From Nigrospora sphaerica (lineage: Eukaryota; Ascomycota; Sordariomycetes; Amphisphaeriales; Apiosporaceae): 64,000 nucleotides of DNA. The notes under the pieces are model-generated. The model made no database searches and was not told where the DNA came from. It saw only the letters and a list, made by a program, of their open reading frames with translations. Location of the stretch: NCBI GenBank assembly GCA_018287875.1, contig JAGVVL010000017.1, positions 2,170,001 to 2,234,000 of the forward strand, written 5' to 3'. Below are positions 1 through 11,612 of the stretch, in pieces. The stretch's first letter is position 1. Every line of letters begins with the position of its first letter. Position numbers and translations under genes: made by a program.

Positions 1-2
1 TG

Positions 3-1239
3 CTCGCGGGCAACTCGCACCCGCAGCTTGCCAACAGTGTCTGCAACTACCTCAACATCCCGCCCGGGAACCGCATCCTCGACAAGTTCTCCTGCGGCGA
101 GAGCCGCTGCGAGATCAAGGGTTCGGTTAGAGGCAAAGATGTCTTCATTATCCAGACCGGAGGCGGGGTCGTCAACGATCATCTGATGGACCTGTGCATC
201 AGTGAGTCCTCTCCACCCTCAGCCCCACCTGCCCGGGCAACTATATGTAGCCTCCTCCCAGTCGTACTATGGAAACTAGCAGCTAATATGGAACCACCTC
301 TGCGCAGTGATATCAGCTTGCAAGACAGGCTCCGCAAAGAGAGTGACAGCCGTGACTCCACTCTTCCCTTACTCGCGTCAACCGGATCTGCCATACCGCA
401 AGGCCGGCGCGCCTCTGCCCGGGCCGACGTCCGAGGTCCCGGCCGGCAAGTATACCTTCGAGAGCGAGCCGCCCACCCCGGCCCTGGGCTCTATGAGCTC
501 GAATCGCTTCACCACCCATGACTATGAAAAGAACCTTGGCGTGCTGGCCAATGACTCGAGTGAGGCCAAGCCCGGTTATAAGAAATGGATGGCCCAGGCG
601 GGGACTCTGGTGGCCGATTTGCTGACCTGCGCCGGCGCGGACCACGTCGTTGCCCTCGATCTCCACGACGCACAGTACCAGGGGTTTTTCGATGTTCCCA
701 TGGACAACCTATACGGTCGGCCCTTGCTCATGCGGTACATCCAAACGCAGATTCCGGACTATAAGGACGCAGTCATTGTGAGCCCGGACGCCGGAGGAGC
801 GAAGCGGGCCACGGCCATTGCTGATGCTCTCGGCACGGACTTCGCCCTGGTCCACAAGGAACGCCGACCCTTGCACATCACAAACCCCCAGAACGCCACC
901 ATGATGCTTGTGGGCAGCGTCGAGAACCGCGTGTGCATCATGGTGGACGACTTGGCTGACACGGCCAACACCATCACGCGGGCCGCCAACCTGCTCCGCC
1001 GTAAGGGTGCAACCACCATATACGCCCTCCTCACCCACGGCGTCTTCAGCGGTGTCGCTCTTTCGCGTATCAACGCGTCGGAGATCGACAAGGTTGTTGT
1101 GACCAACTCAGTGCCCCAGGAGGAAAACAGGCTGGCGTGTGCCAAAATAGAGGTTCTGGACGTGGCGCCTATTTTCTCCGAGGCGATTCGCCGTATTCAT
1201 CACGGAGAGTCCATGAGCACGCTATTCCAGCACGACTAG
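3..1239 (+). CDS. Ribose-phosphate pyrophosphokinase (PRPP synthetase), 5' end outside window
   Basis: Makes PRPP from ribose 5-phosphate and ATP in the cytosol, feeding purine, pyrimidine, His, Trp and NAD synthesis. The window opens inside the gene; the visible first exon (3-201) encodes the family N-terminal region (LAGNSHPQLA, FSCGESRCEI, FIIQTGGG). A GT-AG intron at 202-307 splits an ATG codon, giving LCI-M-ISACKTG. Exon 2 (308-1239) carries FPYSRQ, the Asp/His pair in VALDLHDAQYQGFFD, the SPDAGGAKRATAIAD catalytic loop, HKERRP and the ribose-phosphate loop VDDLADTANTI. About 55 residues are inserted between FPYSRQ and the KKWMAQAGTLVADLL helix, recalling the non-homologous insertions of some fungal Prs paralogues (family knowledge). 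The ribose-phosphate loop has Asn where Gly is usual. Which paralogue this is cannot be settled from the visible part. Confidence 0.94.
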
Positions 1240-1250
1240 GTGGATTGTTA

Positions 1251-1348
1251 TCGAGAGCAGTAACCACCAGGGTGGAAACAACGGGATAGCCGTGGTGGTT
1301 CGAGGGCAGTAACCACCAAGGGGGAAACAATGGGATGGTTGTGGGTGT
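1251..1348. repeat. Two-copy 49-bp tandem repeat just after the PRPP synthetase stop
   Basis: Two imperfect copies with a 49-bp offset share the core GCAGTAACCACCA followed by a purine-rich GGGTGGAAACAA-type segment. They begin about 12 bp after the stop codon, so they probably lie in the 3' UTR. No function can be read from the sequence. Confidence 0.7.
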
Positions 1349-1567
1349 CACCAGCGCGAAAGAGGAGGAACTTTAAGTATTGATACCCCCTGTTTCCGTG
1401 ATCCCAATCGCGTAGCTGGTGATAGTAACTCGACTGATACGGTACGGCAAGGGGAAGGAGCCTAGCTTATGCAGATGTCTGCACCTGTAGCTTTTACGAA
1501 TGGAACCACGCCTCTTACACTGTTTTCTGACCATACACTGGTTCTAGAAATTACTCCCTTTGAATTC

Positions 1568-1723
1568 GTATCTGAATGAGCGGTTCCTCTCGTACTAAGC
1601 TCAATTACCATTGCGGTGTGATCATCAGTAGGGTAAAACTAACCTGCCTCACGACGGTCTAACCCAGCTCACGTTCCCTATTAGTGGGTGAACAATCCAA
1701 CGCTTACCGAGTTCTGCTTCGGT

Positions 1724-1759
<36 letters not shown>

Positions 1760-1887
1760 GACGTCGCTATGAACGCTTGGCCGCCACAAGCCAGTCATAC
1801 CCGTGGTAACTTTTCTGGTACCTCTACCCTCATATTTCGAGGGACTAAAGGATCGATAGGCCACACTTTCATGGTTTGTATTCACTG
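1568..1887 (-). pseudogene. 28S (LSU) rRNA fragment, domain V-VI region, decayed
   Basis: Read on the minus strand, about 320 nt match the 3' part of eukaryotic 28S rRNA. It starts at the segment encoding AGTGAATACAAACCATGAAA, passes through the peptidyl-transferase region, and ends just after the intact sarcin/ricin loop AGTACGAGAGGAAC (1583-1596). Similarity stops abruptly on both sides. It is not a working gene. The near-universal CACAGGGATAACTGG is CACGGGTATGACTGG here, altering the equivalents of E. coli G2447 and A2450. One T is missing in GGGTTTAGACC, and the segment after CTGATGA has diverged. The changes are mixed and include A to G, so they do not look like repeat-induced point mutation. 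Confidence 0.87.
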
Positions 1888-4800
1888 GGTATATGAGCAC
1901 CACCCCATGCCGTCATGCTATATGAGCAGGTTCACTTGGCTTCAGACATACGAAACACGTATGGCAAGCTTGACGCACGTCTCAATCAGCCAATACTTCC
2001 GAATCGTGCTTCCCAATTCACGACCCTAATTCTACCCCGCGTGGAAGGGCCCCATACAGCTCGGCGGCGGCGCAGTGGTAGTTCTGAGCTTCTCGCCGTC
2101 GGACCTTGTGATGTTCGGCACGAAGACGAGATCCCAGAGAGGCATCGTGAATCGGGGTGGAAGACAGAGTGGAGGCGGACGTTTGGTGGGCTTGCAACCG
2201 CCGTGTGGCGAGGGTTTCATCCCATGTATGTGTCGCTTGATTGGAGGTTGGATAAACCAGGATCGTATAGTATATGATGACATCTTGCTGCCAAGCGCCG
2301 CGTTTCGGTTTAATATATGCCGCACCACAAACAGGAGCCTTGTTCAAGAAGCGGGCCATGCAGCGGCAAGACACGGAATCGTCAACCAGGCACCGCGTTC
2401 GTCTCATGTCGGAGTACCTAATATATTCAGTCGAACACAAGCGAAGCAGAGTCATGTAGGTACTTCACATCACAGAATTGCGCTGAAATTAGTGGCCCCT
2501 CCGGCGACGCCATGCCCGGGAAAGGGGAAAGGGGGCAAGGTTCGTCCGGCTGAGAGGTGAATGTAAGAATGGGAAAACACGTGGGCCGACAGGGCGTTCT
2601 TGACACAGCAGTCCCAGCACGCTGCCAGTCGGACCGTTTCTTGTGAGACCGGTCCACCCATCGCTTGGGCTTACGGTTGGTACACTAGGGCTCCGGCTGT
2701 CAATATATGCGGCAGCTCTGGCTCCTGGTTCGCGAGCTTCGGCCTGCAAGGGTCGACCCCCGGCGCGCCGTACTGTGCACTAGTTCACCATTTGAACCAG
2801 ATTATGGGCGTTGTGTGTGCAGGCAGTAGCAAATAGTTGGGCCACGAGGACAGGGCAGACTTCGCGAAACGTCCGGAGGGGTATATTTGCTGTTTGCTGT
2901 AGCCCAACCCAGGCACAGCCGAAGATAGCTTCGGTATAGGCAAATGTGTTTTAGAGTATATCAGTCTTCCCCTTCGGAGGTGGAATGCCAAAGATGCGGG
3001 TGAACCGAAAGAGTACACCCGTAGCCCGAGATGTGCGTCGGACTTGACGACTTGGTCATCTCACCCGACCGCCCGGTCCTCGCGTCAGCCGAGGCCATGG
3101 AACACACGCTGCTTGCTCTCAATATGCCCGCATAAACCAGACATAAGGTACTGCGACCTAGCCAGGAACAAAGGAGGAGCAACCGCGGTTGCCGTGATGA
3201 CGAGAGCCGATGGTGGAGAGACCAGGTGATCCCATACGCCTCTCTGAGATCATGCCACCTCGTCCAAGCCAGACTTTCTTGAGGACCACGGCCAGTACAG
3301 CCAATCGAACTGGCCCAAGACGTACGAAAAACATCAATACTGACCTGTCATGTCAGCGTGCCATGCCCGAACCCTGACTTTGATGTGGATCTGCGAGCAA
3401 TCCGTGCCCTGCATGGTAAGAATGGAGAGAAACGTATATTGCCCAGCTGGCTGGGTTGTATTTTACGACCGAGCCCCGTCGCCTCTGGGGCAGGGAGGGC
3501 GCGTGCGGAGACGTCTGGAATGAGCCGTCGGGTAAGGGGACGCACGGCTGATGTCCAAGGGGAGAGAAGGGAGGTGTTCGTTCATCGAGCCCACCCACCC
3601 TTCCACCGGGCCCCTGGGCCGTCACTGCTGAATATGTTGGGGGCAGCGGAAGGAGACCCGGCGATGAAGAAGGCCGCGGGCAGCTTCTTCTCTCCCTCCC
3701 TCTCCCTCAAAAGCGACCCCAAAGACGAGCTATCGATTTAGGGGGTCTCACAACGGGGGGGGCGCGGCGCGGGCGGGGATGGGGGGCGTTTACGTCAGCT
3801 TTTCGTACCCACGATCCCGCGGCGCGGGCAGGGAGGTTACCGATCGCCTGTCCCGGCCGACTTTTGCTGTGCCCAGAGCGTGTGAGGGTGTGTAGACGGC
3901 GCGCACCGGCTATTTCTGGCACCAAAACAAGGAAGAAAAAAAAGTCAACCTCGAAAAGCGAACCCCGAAAAACACGTCTTTGTACGGATGGAGTACGGCT
4001 ATCAAGTCCCCCTCCCCAGCCGTCGTGAACAGTGATGCCCGAGCGAAGGCTGTTGCTTCCCGAGGTACCCGGTTCCACATGTTCCCCGGCCGGCATATAC
4101 CACGCTTCTTGCCGACGGCCCTCGTCCATGTCTACGGAGGGCGTATGAAGAAGTAGTTTTACGTCGTATATCGATTGGCACATACAGGCGGCCGACGGGC
4201 CCCCTTGTTGTTGTTGGAAAGCTGGCTGCTAGCCGATTCCCAGGCCGGACAGGCCCGCCCGCCTGGCGCACGCGCATCGGCGGGAAGCGGGACAGGGACT
4301 CGTGACACTGGCAGCTTCGAGATCACAGCAGCAGGGCGGCTGTGGCTGGCGGCCAGGGCCCGGCGTGTGATGGAATCCCTGCCGTCTGGGGAAACCCCTC
4401 CTCCTCCTGCTCCAAAATCAGTTGATGTTCGAAGGCTGTTGCCGCCGTCACAGGGTATATTATTCGTGTTCTGTAGATCCGACGTGTCACTACGCCCTTC
4501 TTTCCCCGAGATCCGAGGGGGGACGCCTGCCGATGGGCACAGTACTTGCAGGCCCGTAGCCATCGGGGTCGTTCCTACCCAGACAAAGCCGTCTGCTTGT
4601 TCTCAACCCGACGAAGGAAGGACGGTTGGTGAGCAACGGGGCAGGTCCACCATATGGTGGAGTAGCACATGTATAATCACTGTGTTGCTCGAGTCGTGTT
4701 GCTGGTCTGGTTGTCACTCGGATAGGGGGACTTTCGAGGCAGAACCGTCAGACGACACAGTTTGTGAGCTGTTGGAAGGCTTGTCCAATATCAATTGTAC

Positions 4801-5156
4801 CCCGAGCCGCGCCATCTGCATTGCTGGCAACCCGATACCCTCCATAATCTCTAGAGCCGAACCTCTGGCAGGCGCTCTGTGAATAGTAAATCTGAAAGCC
4901 CATGCGCTCGCTCGTAACGCCGCAACACCTTGATTTGCCCACGTGTATGGAAAAGACCAAACAAAACCCTCAAACACCAGAGTGCAACTAGCCATCGCGC
5001 GCGAAGTGGGTATCAACACCATGCCTAAAAGCAAATGTCACAGTGTAGTCCCGCTGGAATTTCCCGTGGTAGTGGTTGCGAGCACGTCACTCAGCCACTT
5101 CTTGCGCCAAAATCAGAAAGTCTCGCTGCCCGCCCGTGGACCGCCTCTTAGTACCC
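1888..5156. other. Gene-free stretch between the rRNA fragment and vvd
   Basis: No reading frame here resembles a known family, and none shows a convincing exon structure. Open frames are short, overlap on both strands and have biased composition. The part next to 5157 presumably holds the vvd 3' UTR. No tRNA, 5S rRNA or clear transposon terminus was seen. Confidence 0.5.
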
Positions 5157-5954
5157 TCACCATGTCTTCTCGGCCTGGAAACCAACTGAGAAGCGTGGGG
5201 CCGCGCTGTCCCAACATATGGGAATCATGGCGAGCAAGTTGGTGAATGGCTGCCCGTTCTTCTTGAAGTTGGTGACCTCGACTGCGAGCTCCGTGTTGGT
5301 CGAGACGGCCGAGTGCATTTGCTTCATGGTGTCCCTGTTGATGAATTTCCGAGCCGAAGCTCTTCCTACTTTGCCGCCGGGGGCCTGGAGAAATCGGCAA
5401 TTCCGTCCGATGATCTCGGCCATCGTATAACCCGTCAACTCGGAGAAGGCGTCGTTCGCATACACGATGGGGCAGTCTGGCTGCTGGAGATCGCACAGGA
5501 TGAGAGCGCATGACGCGTCGATGGGGCCAAGCTCGATGACGGGGTTGGCTCGAGTCATGACACGGATCTGGGCATGGTCAGTAGGATGTTCGAACGCATG
5601 CCTCGCTGGCGACGACACCATGACTAGCCAGGCAACATACGAGAATGCTCATCATGTCGTAGCCACTGGGGGCGTACAGCCCGGGGAAGATAATGGTTTC
5701 TTGCACCGACGTCTCTTTAGCGGCCACCATCTCCGTCGTGTAGGCTGTGGTTGTTTCCTCCTGGGCACCGCCATCGTAGTGGTACTATAGGGTCCCGGGT
5801 CAGCACTCTGGGGCGGCAAGGGGAAATGCCAAGAGGCGGGCAGCTCATGATGGCAGCAGGCGGGACCGCCAGAACCACTTACTTGAAATGCACTCTGCTC
5901 CCAAGGGTTCATGGCGATGGTGGACGGCATGGTGGCGTGTGTGGTTTCCTTCAC
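5157..5954 (-). CDS. vvd: VIVID-type LOV-domain blue-light photoreceptor
   Basis: Small FAD-binding LOV protein that tunes photoadaptation by binding and damping the White Collar complex (known for Neurospora VVD and Trichoderma ENV1). Three exons give about 208 residues: 5954-5883, 5784-5641 and 5567-5157, with GT-AG introns of 98 and 73 bp, both phase 0. Exon 1 holds MNPWEQSAFQ, exon 2 continues YHYDGGAQEE and ends GLYAPSGYDMMSIL, the family N-cap. Exon 3 is the LOV core: VIELGPIDASCALILCDL, PIVYANDAFSELTGY, the flavin-adduct motif GRNCRFLQ (Cys129, equivalent to VVD Cys108), then NFKKNGQPF and SVGFQ. Cys92 matches the VVD hinge residue Cys71. The start at 5954 is the first ATG in frame; the ATG at 5912 (MNPWE) is an alternative. 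The family is normally strongly light-induced. Confidence 0.94.
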
Positions 5955-8900
5955 GGAGGCTGGGTAGGAGGAGCAGATAGGAGGGCGGGGAGCGACTGAG
6001 AATGGATGGAAACGCCAGGTCGGAGGAAGGTGGCCGAGCTGGGTAGTTTAATACGGCGGCGGCTGGGATCGTGAAGATGCGCACCCCATAACTCTCTGGG
6101 CGTCGGGTTCGTGGAAGGGTACTTTAGTATGGGTTCGCGATGGTGGCAGGAGACACAGCATTAGAGGGGCGTCCGGGGTCGGTGGCTTTGTTGGCAATGA
6201 TCGCAGGACGGACCGACGAGGGACGAGGCAGGGTATGGATGAGTATGGATACCCGTATACATAGAGAGGGAGAGGGGGCCGGCGAAAGACGAGGCCTTGC
6301 CTCTGGCGATTCTCGCCAATGGCACTCTGGGCGGGATCATCCTCACTGTTGGATGATCTAGAAACACATACATCACGATGGCGATCGAGGTTCGATCTGC
6401 CAATTTTACCAGGGTAGGTGATTGGACGGCGTGCCGGTACCGGTACCTGGCGTCCGGCTGCATTTTTGCATCATGCTGACTGTACGACGAACAGCTCGGC
6501 AGGCGCGCCCAAGTACAGTACAACAGCGCCGCCTAGGAAAGGGCGAAAGGGTGACAGCGCGGGTGCCGTATCATTGAGGCGTCCCAGGTGGGGGGGAGGA
6601 TGGACGCTATTTGCCAGCGGCTCCCCGCTTGCCTAGACATGGAAAGCATGGATCTGGGTGGAGGAGAGATGGTTCCGGACCCTTTACTCAGAATCCGATG
6701 GCCTGCCGATGGTCGTCATAATCGGAATCAGCCAAATGTCGATGCGATCGTCAGCCCTCCTCCCACTGTCCATCCATTAGCTGCTGGCCATGAACCAAGC
6801 ATCACCCAGCAGCGCTGTACATATAATTATCCTCAGTCAGGTCTTGCAGGGCTGCCCATCGCACCATCAGCGCGTACATGCACTTTTGGCCGCCCAGACG
6901 GCATTCGCCTACATGGAGAACGGAAAGTCGAGCGAGAGTCAGTAAAAGGCGGGAGTGGACTTCGAACCATCGAGATCGCAGGCGCGCCGTGCCAACGGGC
7001 CCGTCATCGCCAGCAGCTTCGACATTACCGCCGCCCGATCAGCCCCCGTGGGAACGACAATCCAAACCATAGCGACGCCCGCCCACCCGTCCAAGGAAAT
7101 GGGCTGATAGCAGGAGGCCATCGCGATCGCGGCATTTCCCTCTCGGATCCCTTTGCCAAAGTTTGCTTACAGTGAGCGGGTTCCAAGGCGAGACCCAAGG
7201 CACCCGAGGACCCTCACAAGCCTTTGGCTGGCTTAGCGTGCGATCTCGAAACTGACTCCCATGCGGCCGCCATCGACGATGGCCAGGCAAGGATCTGCTT
7301 TTGAGGCCCTAATCACTCACTGGCCAACGGGGTCCCTGTTAAACTATTCCCAAGCCGGCCTAGGTCCTTCTTGGTACGAATACCCACGTCCCAGGTCCCG
7401 ACCGATCGTGCCCGGACTCCTAGGCTTGCAGGACCCCTGCCACCATCACCTCGACCAACAAGTCGCCCGCCCTTAAGATTGTACGGACCGCGGGTCTGGG
7501 CCCATCATCCATTGGCTTTGTATTAATATGGGATGGCCCCAGTCGCAGTTGTGTGCTCGTGTCGCCGATAGTCACGAACCATGAGCCCTCCTGTCGTGGC
7601 ACTCGCCGGTCTCAGATTTGCGACGTCTTCCTACCGCTGCTGCATCTGAGACCGGCAGGCAGACCGCAGCAAACGGCGCGAGCGGACGCCGATAGCCATG
7701 CCGATAGCCATGGCGACAGCAGATCGGGCGGCAGGTAGGCAGCCAGCCAGTCAGCTCAGCTGGCCAGACCTAACGTGGTTTGCAGAGCGCGGCAGCCCGC
7801 AGCAACGGCCCCCTGCCGAATCCATGACGACAGGCTCAATCCACAAAGCTTCGGCCTCTTGCAGCGCAGACCTCTCGGTAAGAGGCCTTCACAGCTATTG
7901 TCCTGCCCGTCTGCCCGTCTGTATACACGCAGCAGCGCGGCCACGTTCAGAAATCCATGGCCAAATCGCACGAAAGCACCGGGGAAGTGAGCCCGAGGCA
8001 GAATGAGGCTCTTCGGCGCCGCTGCATCAAGTTCCACTCTTGCTGCATAGCCTGCTCTCAGCCTCTGGCGGGCTGTCCGGCTCTGCCCTACAACACCACA
8101 GTCCACACGCAGCCTACACCTGGACTGTCCGGCTATCTACCAAACTTCCTGCACGTTCCCACGCAGACGGCAATGCGCGGGCAGATGGGAGATGGTGATT
8201 TCACGTTGCGTATCTACCTATGTGTTGCTGAGAACAAGTGGATGTGGGTCGTCCAACGGCCCCCCCTTTCCGCCAGCTCGATTGCGTGTCGTACTGAGTA
8301 AGTACTAACCTGCCAGCTTGTAAACGCTTGCAGATAACCCGAATGCAGTTAGTTCCTGCTGGCTGTTGCCGCAGCATGAGATGTGCCGTGATGTGAGGCT
8401 GCATCCTCAGGGCCGATGACCACTATGTGCTGGCCCCAGGCAGCGGAAGAAAATAAAATATAGGCTTGCGACCACGAGCAAGAAACGCACGCCGAGGCGG
8501 TTAGAGGCACATTCTAACATGCTTCCGTCCTCGCGGCGTTCTTCGCGACGAATCAAACCCACGGCAATTCGCCCCGCGCTTTTCTATGGACTACAACTGG
8601 TTAGGATACTCCGCACCCGTTGCCAGAACCCGTTTGGGCACCACAACAAGTAGTGCATCATGCATTCTCGCCTTCCATCACAGACGCTACGGCCTCCTGA
8701 GATTCGGCTGCTATCCGAATGCAATCCCTGTCGCCGCAGGCTTAATCTGCGCAAAGCATTATCCTACATCGTTGAATGCCATCTCGGCATGACTCCTTCC
8801 GCTATTTTTAATACCTGTGTATGTTTTGCTTGAACCCGCCCTTATCAGACTCGTTGACCAGATTTGCTGGCAGCCGCCCGTTGCCCGCCGGCACGCTTGA

Positions 8901-9794
8901 ATTCATGAAGCGAACAGGCGGTCGATATGTCTCGGAGCCAGGCAGTGACGAGGAACATGGCCTGCCTTCCTGAACAGTCTCCGTCGCAGCCGGAGTTGAG
9001 CAGAGCCACGCTTGCCGCAAAAGAAGCAGCAGAACCGCGAGCTTGGCCTAGGAGCCTGGCCATCCTCCGGCTGTACGGCACAGCCGGGCGACTGACCGAC
9101 AGGTATATTGGCCCGTGTGCGCCCACCACAAGGCTCCGGGCATGGGCCAATTATTCTGTTCACAGGTGGCCGGGGGAGAGGGACAACGGAAATCTATGCA
9201 TGCCAAGCAGCACTGTCAGCTCGCCTAGCAAAAAAAACACGCGTGATGTGGTCGCCAAAGATTCCCATGCGATCAAACCCTCCACAATCACCAAATGGCC
9301 CCTCTTATCAGAGTAAATTCGGACTCTTGGCGTAGGAAGGGAGCCCGCCGGAAACCCACAGCGGCTGAAATGCCTGGGGATGTCGCGAGGCAAACATGGC
9401 CGCATACTCTGTGTCAGTTGGTCGGGTTGGTATGCGCCGCTCATATCAGCAGAGCTTACGCTGCGCCGTTCCTTTGCACGCCCGCTGCTTAGTCGTACAG
9501 CGCATGTTCTCCGTTCTGGTCGTGACCGTCCCCTTCTTGGCGGACTGGGTGGTCAGCGGTGCCGAGATGGAATTCCCATAAATCTATCGCCCGCTGCCTT
9601 CACCTCCCAAGCCTCTCTTCATCTGCGGCTGCCGCCCGCAACAGACTGTTTCCTCGTCTTCCCGTTTTCGCTCGCGTGGTTTGGGGAGAGGTTGGATTTC
9701 GCCGCCTGCGACAATACATTCGTTACATCGTTCTCATCAACGTTCGGTGCCCGACCTTTACCGGTATCTGCCGCCACTCTCTTTGTCTACCAGA
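5955..9794. other. Long gene-free stretch upstream of vvd
   Basis: About 3.8 kb between two divergently transcribed genes. No protein family, RNA gene or intron-linked exon chain could be recognised. The left end is the vvd promoter (see the GATCGA palindrome) and the right end is the leader of the SGNH hydrolase gene. Open frames here are short and lack conserved motifs. Confidence 0.5.
6383..6397. promoter_or_regulatory. Candidate White Collar light-response element (palindromic GATCGA pair) upstream of vvd
   Basis: The sequence GATCGAGGTTCGATC is a perfect inverted repeat of GATCGA with a 3-bp spacer. It lies about 430 bp upstream of the vvd start. GATCGA is the core reported for White Collar complex binding at Neurospora light-induced promoters, and vvd is a direct target there. 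The assignment here is inference from motif and position. Confidence 0.5.
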
Positions 9795-10957
9795 ATGATC
9801 GCCCCCAAGACGATGCTATCGAGCCGGAGCCGGCTCGTGGTGGTAGTGGCTTGCATCCTGATCTCTGGTACGGACAAAGAAACCCCTCGTGGTTGCGCAG
9901 TGCGGTCCGGACTAACGTAGGGCTGCCGGCGCTAGGCCTCCTCTTCTCTTCCAGTAACACTGTCGGCTCGGCATGGCAATACTACAGGCCCGGCCAACAC
10001 AGCAGCCAGGGTGCTGAGGATCAGCGCGGTGCCACAGTCGTCGACGGGGACAAGATGCCCATCGCGGGCGGCATCCCGCTGCGTGTTCTGCACATCGGCG
10101 CCTCAATCGCTCGGGGCGAGCAGTCGGCTGGTAATGTGGGCTACCGGAAGCAACTGCGCGAGTGGATGGCGGCACAGGGCAACGCGGTGCACAACGTGGG
10201 TTCGCAACGCTTCGGCGATTTCAAGGACAACAGAAACGAGGCGTACGGGGCGCACCGCATCCACGAGCTGCATGACAAGTGCAGGAACATTGTACCGCAG
10301 ACGCAGCCCAACCTCATGATTGTGCAGCTAGGCACGAGCGACTGCTGGCGCAACTACGAGCCCGTCAACGTCTTCACGCGCTACAAGGACTTTGTCAACT
10401 ACCTGCTAGAGGCCGCGCCCAACACCACCGTCATTCTCTCGACCCTGGTAACGACGCCCAACAAGGAGAAGGAGAAGTGCTTCTTCAGCGCCAACGCCCA
10501 GATGCGCCAGGTCGCCCTCGACCTGCAACGCGAGGGGAAGCCCATCGTTGTGGCCGAAATGCACTACGACCAGGGCCTCCCGGACCGCCTGCGCGAGAGC
10601 GACATTGGCCCGGATCAGATCCACCCGACCACCGAGGGCTACCTGATGATGGGGGAGATTTTCAAGAAAGCCATCCGCGAGGCCGACCGCAAGGGCTTCC
10701 TGCAGGAGGCCGTGGACAACGGCATCATCGAAGACGGCGAGGCGGCACGCGACGCCGACGACGAGAAGGCGCGAGAGGAAGAAGCCCGGAAAAAGAAACA
10801 AGAGGAGGAAGAAGCTCTCAAAAAGCTACAAGAGCAGGAAGAAGTCCGGGAAAACCAAAAAGGGGAGGCCCTTGAAAAGTCAACGGAGGAGAAGGCGGAA
10901 GGAGAGGGTGAGGCGAACGAGCAGGTCGAGGGGCTGGGAATGGGGAAGCAAACGTAA
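9795..10957 (+). CDS. Secreted SGNH/GDSL-type hydrolase with charged coiled-coil tail
   Basis: Probable esterase of the SGNH fold. The core encoded from about 10075 shows block I as RVLHIGASIARGEQ (catalytic Ser), block II near HNVGSQRFGDF, block III as QLGTSDCWR and block V as DQIHPTTEGYLMMG (Asp/His pair). This order resembles carbohydrate-esterase lipases of fungi. The usual GDS is GAS and the usual GTND is GTSD. After the fold, roughly the last 80 residues form a Glu/Lys-rich coiled coil. The proposed start (9795) gives a hydrophobic signal-like segment, RLVVVVACILIS. An intron must then join the frames: donor 9917 with acceptor 9987 (71 nt) keeps phase, while the stronger-looking acceptor at 9954 would make only 38 nt. 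The catalytic part is secure; the 5' end is uncertain. Confidence 0.75.
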
Positions 10958-11612
10958 CTGCGGCCCCGGCGTGGAGATGAGCGTGCCGACGCTTCTGGCG
11001 GCTTCGTCGGCCGCTAACGACGACCCTGGCCCGGCGTGCGACGGTGGGAAAACGAAGCGTCGTCCTGTATCCCAGGCCTGTGCAGCTTGCACCATCCCCT
11101 TATTTCCCTGCTGCCTTTTAGCCTCGTTTCTCGGGCACTCAAACAAATTATACCCCTTTCTCTTCAGAACACGCACATGTTTTCGATTTCTGTTACGAAG
11201 AGCATGCACGGGTTGGACCGGACGGAGGGCGCTGCAGGGTTGGACCAATTGGGATCCTCTCACGGGGAAGGCGAGGGCATCCTTTGATGGTGGCTACGGC
11301 TCGGGACGCGAACACGGCTCTTACATCCGACGAAGGCAAACGCCAGGAACAACACTGTCGACGCTCTCCTCCGGCGTCATCCGTGTCGCGAACAGGTTGT
11401 CGGACAACAATCGACCCATTACGCGGGGGAACGAGGGCGCGCCAAGGCCGGGGAAAACGAACGTATGTGCATTTTGTGCCAAGGAACTATGTACGGACAT
11501 TTTGTTCGCGAACCAGGCGCGAGCACGACCCAACCACGAGGTCTATATGCCATGTGTCTTTCCGGGCCCCCTCCTCCATGCCCAGCCGACGACTCTGCCC
11601 CTTTGCCGTCCC
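10958..11612. other. Convergent intergenic region
   Basis: About 650 bp between two genes that end towards each other. It should hold both 3' UTRs. No further gene or structured element was seen. Confidence 0.55.

Noticed and set aside
1340..1567. Continuation of the 28S fragment to the rRNA 3' end
   Set aside because: After the sarcin/ricin loop and CTCATTCAGATA the sequence no longer matches known 28S 3' ends.
9380..9794. Upstream extension of the SGNH reading frame to an ATG at 9380
   Set aside because: The added 5' sequence has no signal peptide or family similarity. A separate first exon starting at 9795 with a hydrophobic segment fits better, although its intron is uncertain.
9868..9954. 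Ordinary-looking 87-nt GT-AG intron (GTACGG...TTCCAG) in the SGNH gene
   Set aside because: It puts the 9795 start out of frame with the catalytic domain. It would work only if an upstream exon in another frame exists, which I could not find.
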